Assembly: GCA_963678705.1 (NCBI GenBank)
Contig: OY783210.1
Coordinates: 18,043,331 to 18,107,330, forward strand
DNA length: 64,000 nt
DNA from: Panorpa germanica
Taxonomy: Eukaryota; Arthropoda; Insecta; Mecoptera; Panorpidae
Direction: 5' to 3'
Shown: in pieces, positions 59,885 to 64,000 of the stretch
How positions within the stretch are numbered: the stretch's first letter is position 1
Layout: each line of letters opens with the position of its first letter
Translations under genes and position numbers: made by a program
The notes under the pieces: generated by a model
The model's input: the letters and a program-made list of their open reading frames with translations, nothing else
What the model was told of the DNA's origin: nothing
Database searches by the model: none

Positions 59885-60200
59885 GAGCATAAAGGATATC
59901 ATAATGGGGAAATGGAGTTTAGCCAAGGTGTAGAGATAAATAAAAGAAAAAGACGATGGAAAGAGCGGATGAAAAGAAAGGAAGATGGAAGTTCTGAAGA
60001 GAGGAGGTAAGGAAGGAAAGAGGTGGATGGAGGAAGTGCAGAGAAACAGAAAGGAAAGAGAGGAAAAGGCAGAGTAGCAGAGGAGGGAATAGTAAAGAAA
60101 TTAAAGTTGTCAGTGAAAAGAACTGCTGAGAGGAGACAATAAAAAGAGAAAACCACGGAATTGGTTGCAAACTTGGCAATAAAAAGAGCGACACGAGAAG
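59885..60200 (+). repeat. Purine-rich tract, copy 5
   Basis: It shares ordered phrases with the 25025 copy: GGTGGATGGAGGAAGTGCAG, GGCAGAGTAGCAGAGG, AAATTAAAGTTGTCAGTG and GAGAGGAGACAA. A 9-bp inverted repeat AAACATAAG/CTTATGTTT (60204-60226) lies just beyond its end. Confidence 0.6.
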
Positions 60201-63200
60201 AATAAACATAAGTTTAGCTTATGTTTGTTTGTTATAAAGACCTCTAGTCATTAGAAAGGCCCTTAATCTGGACTTAAGATTTTGTAATCATTAAAAAAAA
60301 AGTTGTTAAAAAGTTGCATGTTTTTACCAAGAGTAACATTTCTTTTTAAATTTTTTAAACATCTTAAAGTTTATTAAATATATCTAGAAAAGGTGTTCTT
60401 AAGAAGTTTTATCAGCATGCTAATATGCAAAAGGATTGTAAAAAAGCAGTAAATGGGTCTCTAAACATTTTATATTAAATAATACAGTTTACGTAACAGG
60501 TAAATTTTGTTATATTAGTTACAGCTTAAATATACGTAACTGTGTTTAGCGCAAAATATATTTGAAGGCCCCTCTTCGTTATAGCAACTGTTACTGGATA
60601 TAAATGGATTAGAAAGGCTGTCAGACAAAGAACTTTGGTTGAAAATACTTAAATATCTGATGAAAAGAACACAGTTCTTAATAAACTGCATTCAAAAAGA
60701 AAATAGAAAACAATAATTTGCATGTTATAATTTATTGAAAAACCCTAATAAAGCACGTAAATATAACATAATTAATATTATCCGCATTAACTAATTTGTA
60801 TATAAATTGAATTTATAATATGTAATAACATAGTTTTGATAAAATGATGTGACCTTAAGACCTATAAAATATAAAATAAACAACAACATACTTGATTCTA
60901 AAATGATTGTGTAATGTTACATATATCAAAAAGATTTTGCATGTCCACTACCTATTGAGGCACAAGTGTAGTATAGATTGACGATTACAAGAAAGAAAAG
61001 TAGGATAGAAATATAATAGGTGTAACATGTTAGAAAGGGATAGTACTATATCATGACGTACATATATGACGTGATAGAACTCACGCGAAGGACTTTCAGT
61101 GGGTTTAATATGTACTTCACAACGGTCTTTCGAATAATATATTGAACTTATCGCTATATATATATATATTTACTTATTTACTGGATTAAATGGCTTCCTA
61201 GGTTCACAGATTTCATTCAACCCGTTCCATATCTGACACAATATCAGATAAAAGCAAGTATATAACTAGTTTGGAAGAGTAGACATACACTAGTCCTCGT
61301 AGTCGCATATTCTACAATTCTTCTGCTTTTATTTAAATTTATTGTCACGCTTTGTATCACGCTTCAACATCCGAACGAGAAGCATCTAAAATTGTAACGT
61401 CTATTCCTCGGACAACCAGCACAAAAACTGACACATTGATGATATTGAAGACGAGAAGGAAATTTGATATATTATTTATCTAAATTATTTTATACTATTC
61501 TTACGTTATTTGATTAAGAAACAGACACGGTTAGTGTGCGCCCCTAGGAATTTAATGCAGTTTCTTTTAGTATTTTTGAAATGCTTGTAGATTTTGAATC
61601 TTTGAGAGTCACGACTATCCTTCGCTCCCCCTATTGCAATATTTCTACGTGAATAATGGCTTCAATTATTGAATAACTTATATTAAATGACTATTAGAAA
61701 ACAAGTGTAAATTAAATGCTACTTGTATTAAGTTATAATACAATATATTATCAGTTTTATTTACTTATAACAACAATACTTAATTTAAGTTGAAATCAAA
61801 ATTTCTCTTAGTTTTATAAGTTCTTTTTTTTTGTTTTGTTTCTTTAGTTTGAGAAATGAGGTATTGTAAAAATATCTATACCTTTTGATACATACATCTA
61901 TATATTTATGTATCTATCGGTATAAGGTATATAACTTTGTGAAACTAAAAAAGAAAAAAATATATACGAAATAACAGGAGTTATAAAGAACTATGGTGCC
62001 AAACCGAGACGCCCCCGAACTCGTATACGTACCTCCTACATATGTTTACATTTACACTGTTAGAAAATTCGGGAAATAATATGTATATAAGTATATAACA
62101 TTTATGTAAAGCTATCGCTCTCATTTTACAATGATCAAAGTAGAATTAAAGCAAGGCATAATTCACAATTTATATTATACTAAGGGTAGGTCGTTGAACT
62201 CATATTTATCACAAAAGATAGTTATAGTTCAAATTACGAGAGTTCGGCAGCGACTCATGCTTAGAATAACTTGTGCTGTAAAAATCTGCAATACTATGAA
62301 AAAGCACTATGTCATTAATTTGTTTTTATAAGATATATATAGGAATAAATAAGATAAAATTCACCATCGTATCGTTACAGAAAAATATGAACAGTTAAAA
62401 AAAAATAAGAAATCGTTCGGTAGATTTTGTAGTCGATTCAGTATATGTTACATAGTCGTCAGATCGATTTAGTGTTACTTGTCTTTATTTAGCTTTGTTA
62501 AATAACTTTTGCAATAACTATGACTTCAGCAACCGGTCACAAATGTGCCAATGGTGTTCGACTAATAACCATCTTATCAACAATCTATAAAAACAGGATC
62601 GGTGAAATTATAATTCATTAGGCGGAAACACGCTAATTTAATTAGGGTAATGAAAGTAGCATTAAACTAATATGCATTTCATAATCAAATATTAGAATAC
62701 GTGTAATGCATTATAGGTATACCTACACGTAATAAAAGTGATTATACCTTTTAGAATATCACTTACATAAAACACTTTGATTTTCAATTTAAAATGTCCT
62801 GCGGCATGTGAAGCATTGGTCGGTTAAGAAGTCGTTAATTTTGAAAGAAAAAAAAATGTTATAAATATACATAGCTATAAAACTGGTAATGAATAGTTGT
62901 CAAAAATAGAAATATGTTGTATTTAATACAATGTTTATAAAATTTAATAAATTGGATGGTAAAGTATGGTGTGAAAATCAATTTGGTATATGTATAATAC
63001 GGATGTTCTTTTAAATAGTAATTAGAGTTTCAAATAACGCGCCTTTTTTAAAATGTCAAGCATGTGTGCATACCCAGATTTTGTTTAGTTATTATGTACT
63101 ATTTTTATTATTAGACATTTTGAAACTGGCATTATTACTTTTCACGTAATTTTTCATAAATACTTTTTTAGATTAAATTTTTCTTGACAATTTGCGAAAT

Positions 63201-64000
63201 TTTTTTGATTAACTTTTCCTATAGTATATATAACAGTGTATATCTATATTTAGTCCTTTCTACGGTACCAAGGGTGCTACACCACTTCAGTGTTATACCC
63301 CGACCCATCACAAATCATTTACAGAGGTATTCTGTCTATCGTTTTACATTGAAAGCTAATAGAATTTTTGATGAGCTACACCTGTCCAACTTGAAGCATA
63401 CTTCTTTTGTTCAATGCTTATATTATACTATTGTACTAAACTAAATCTTTGCATTTCACTCACTCTTTAATATTTTCGTATAATGTTCTCTCTTTTTAAC
63501 AGTAATAATGAAACTGAAAGTATACAACTGACTCTTACTATGTTACATAATTCATTGACTACATTTTCTACAGTTTATTTTTTGTAAGAACTGTTTTTGT
63601 GTTCTCGGAATTTGTTTAGAATTTGTTAATTTATTAATGAGTATTGAAATATTCTGAATTTGAATTAATTTTTTTTTTAATTAATGGAACTCTGTATTAG
63701 CTTTCATTAAATATTCTGCTTATTTTTTTTTGCTTTGTTGAATCACTTTTTTTTAGTAATTATAAAAAGCCATTAGATTGGGATTTTCGGTTTAATTACT
63801 GAACGTTTCTAATGAATAAATTTTTTCTTTGATATTATTTGTAATTAATATAGTGGGAGCGGATCTACTAACAACAGTTATGTAAATATTATATATGTGT
63901 TACATTAAAAAAACAAAATCTATTCCAAATATAGTACCACACTATTTAATTTCAAGCTTAAGGACTATTTAAGATGATCAGATCAGATTCAGAAAGTTTT
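60201..64000. other. AT-rich non-coding stretch
   Basis: A GC-richer block at 63260-63420 lies in an 86-codon frame (63184-63444) and may be a repeat; it is not recognised. The 62131-62331 frame is likewise unsupported. Confidence 0.5.

Noticed and set aside
59899-60209. Two overlapping hydrophobic minus-strand frames
   Set aside because: Same artefact in purine-rich tract copy 5.
63184-63444. 86-codon plus-strand frame with a GC-richer middle
   Set aside because: No recognisable domain, splice signal or polyadenylation context; the GC-richer block may be repeat sequence.

Overview
The window reads as AT-rich (by eye roughly 70% A+T) non-coding nuclear DNA of an arthropod, most likely an insect. 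The order cannot be fixed from sequence alone. The reasons are the absence of long open frames or bacterial-style gene packing, canonical GT-AG splice signals around short open islands, long (TA)n microsatellites, and many decayed eukaryotic transposons: mariner, hAT, a Harbinger-like element, TTAA-flanked elements, a TA-flanked element family and a tRNA-derived SINE family. There is no complete recognisable protein-coding gene, no tRNA or rRNA gene, no CRISPR array and no operon.

The best gene evidence is two micro-exon candidates on the minus strand: 59 nt at 16091-16149 and 29 nt at 55025-55053. Each has a pyrimidine tract plus CAG on one side and a consensus donor on the other. If both are real, most of the window is intron of a minus-strand gene with very long introns. 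Their phases do not join directly, so exons would be missing between them or they belong to different transcripts. Weaker exon-like islands lie at 2459-2646, 18700-18738, 26523-26633, 42792-42928 and 44413-44595 (plus) and at 4575-4772, 21918-21954 and 56017-56174 (minus). A transcribed 5' exon with a strong donor is plausible at about 9531-10051 (plus).

Layout: 1-12 kb is mostly unique AT-rich DNA with a retroposon-like repeat (3632-3985), a GC-rich palindromic island (4575-4700), possible promoters (5934, 9500) and a diverged SINE (8843-9160). 12-18.2 kb holds a TTAA-flanked element, a (TA)n tract, a hAT MITE, the 59-nt exon candidate, a TA-flanked CCCAGTAAAC element and an inverted second copy of the 3.6-kb repeat. 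18-29 kb is a quiet AT-rich stretch with a hAT element (22746-23318), one purine-rich tract and a decayed mariner with long inverted repeats (27531-28965). 29.3-30.5 kb is the best preserved transposon, with 30-bp termini, TAA duplications and an unusual GC-richer cargo. 34-48.5 kb holds a mariner fragment, three more SINE copies, a second TTAA-flanked element (41359-42064), a small MITE and another long (TA)n. 48.5-64 kb is largely featureless apart from the 29-nt exon candidate, two purine-rich tracts and a possible transposase relic near 59.5 kb.

No genes can be said to work together here. The biology visible is transposon accumulation and decay inside what may be a large intron, with several repeat families present as related copies within the same 64 kb.
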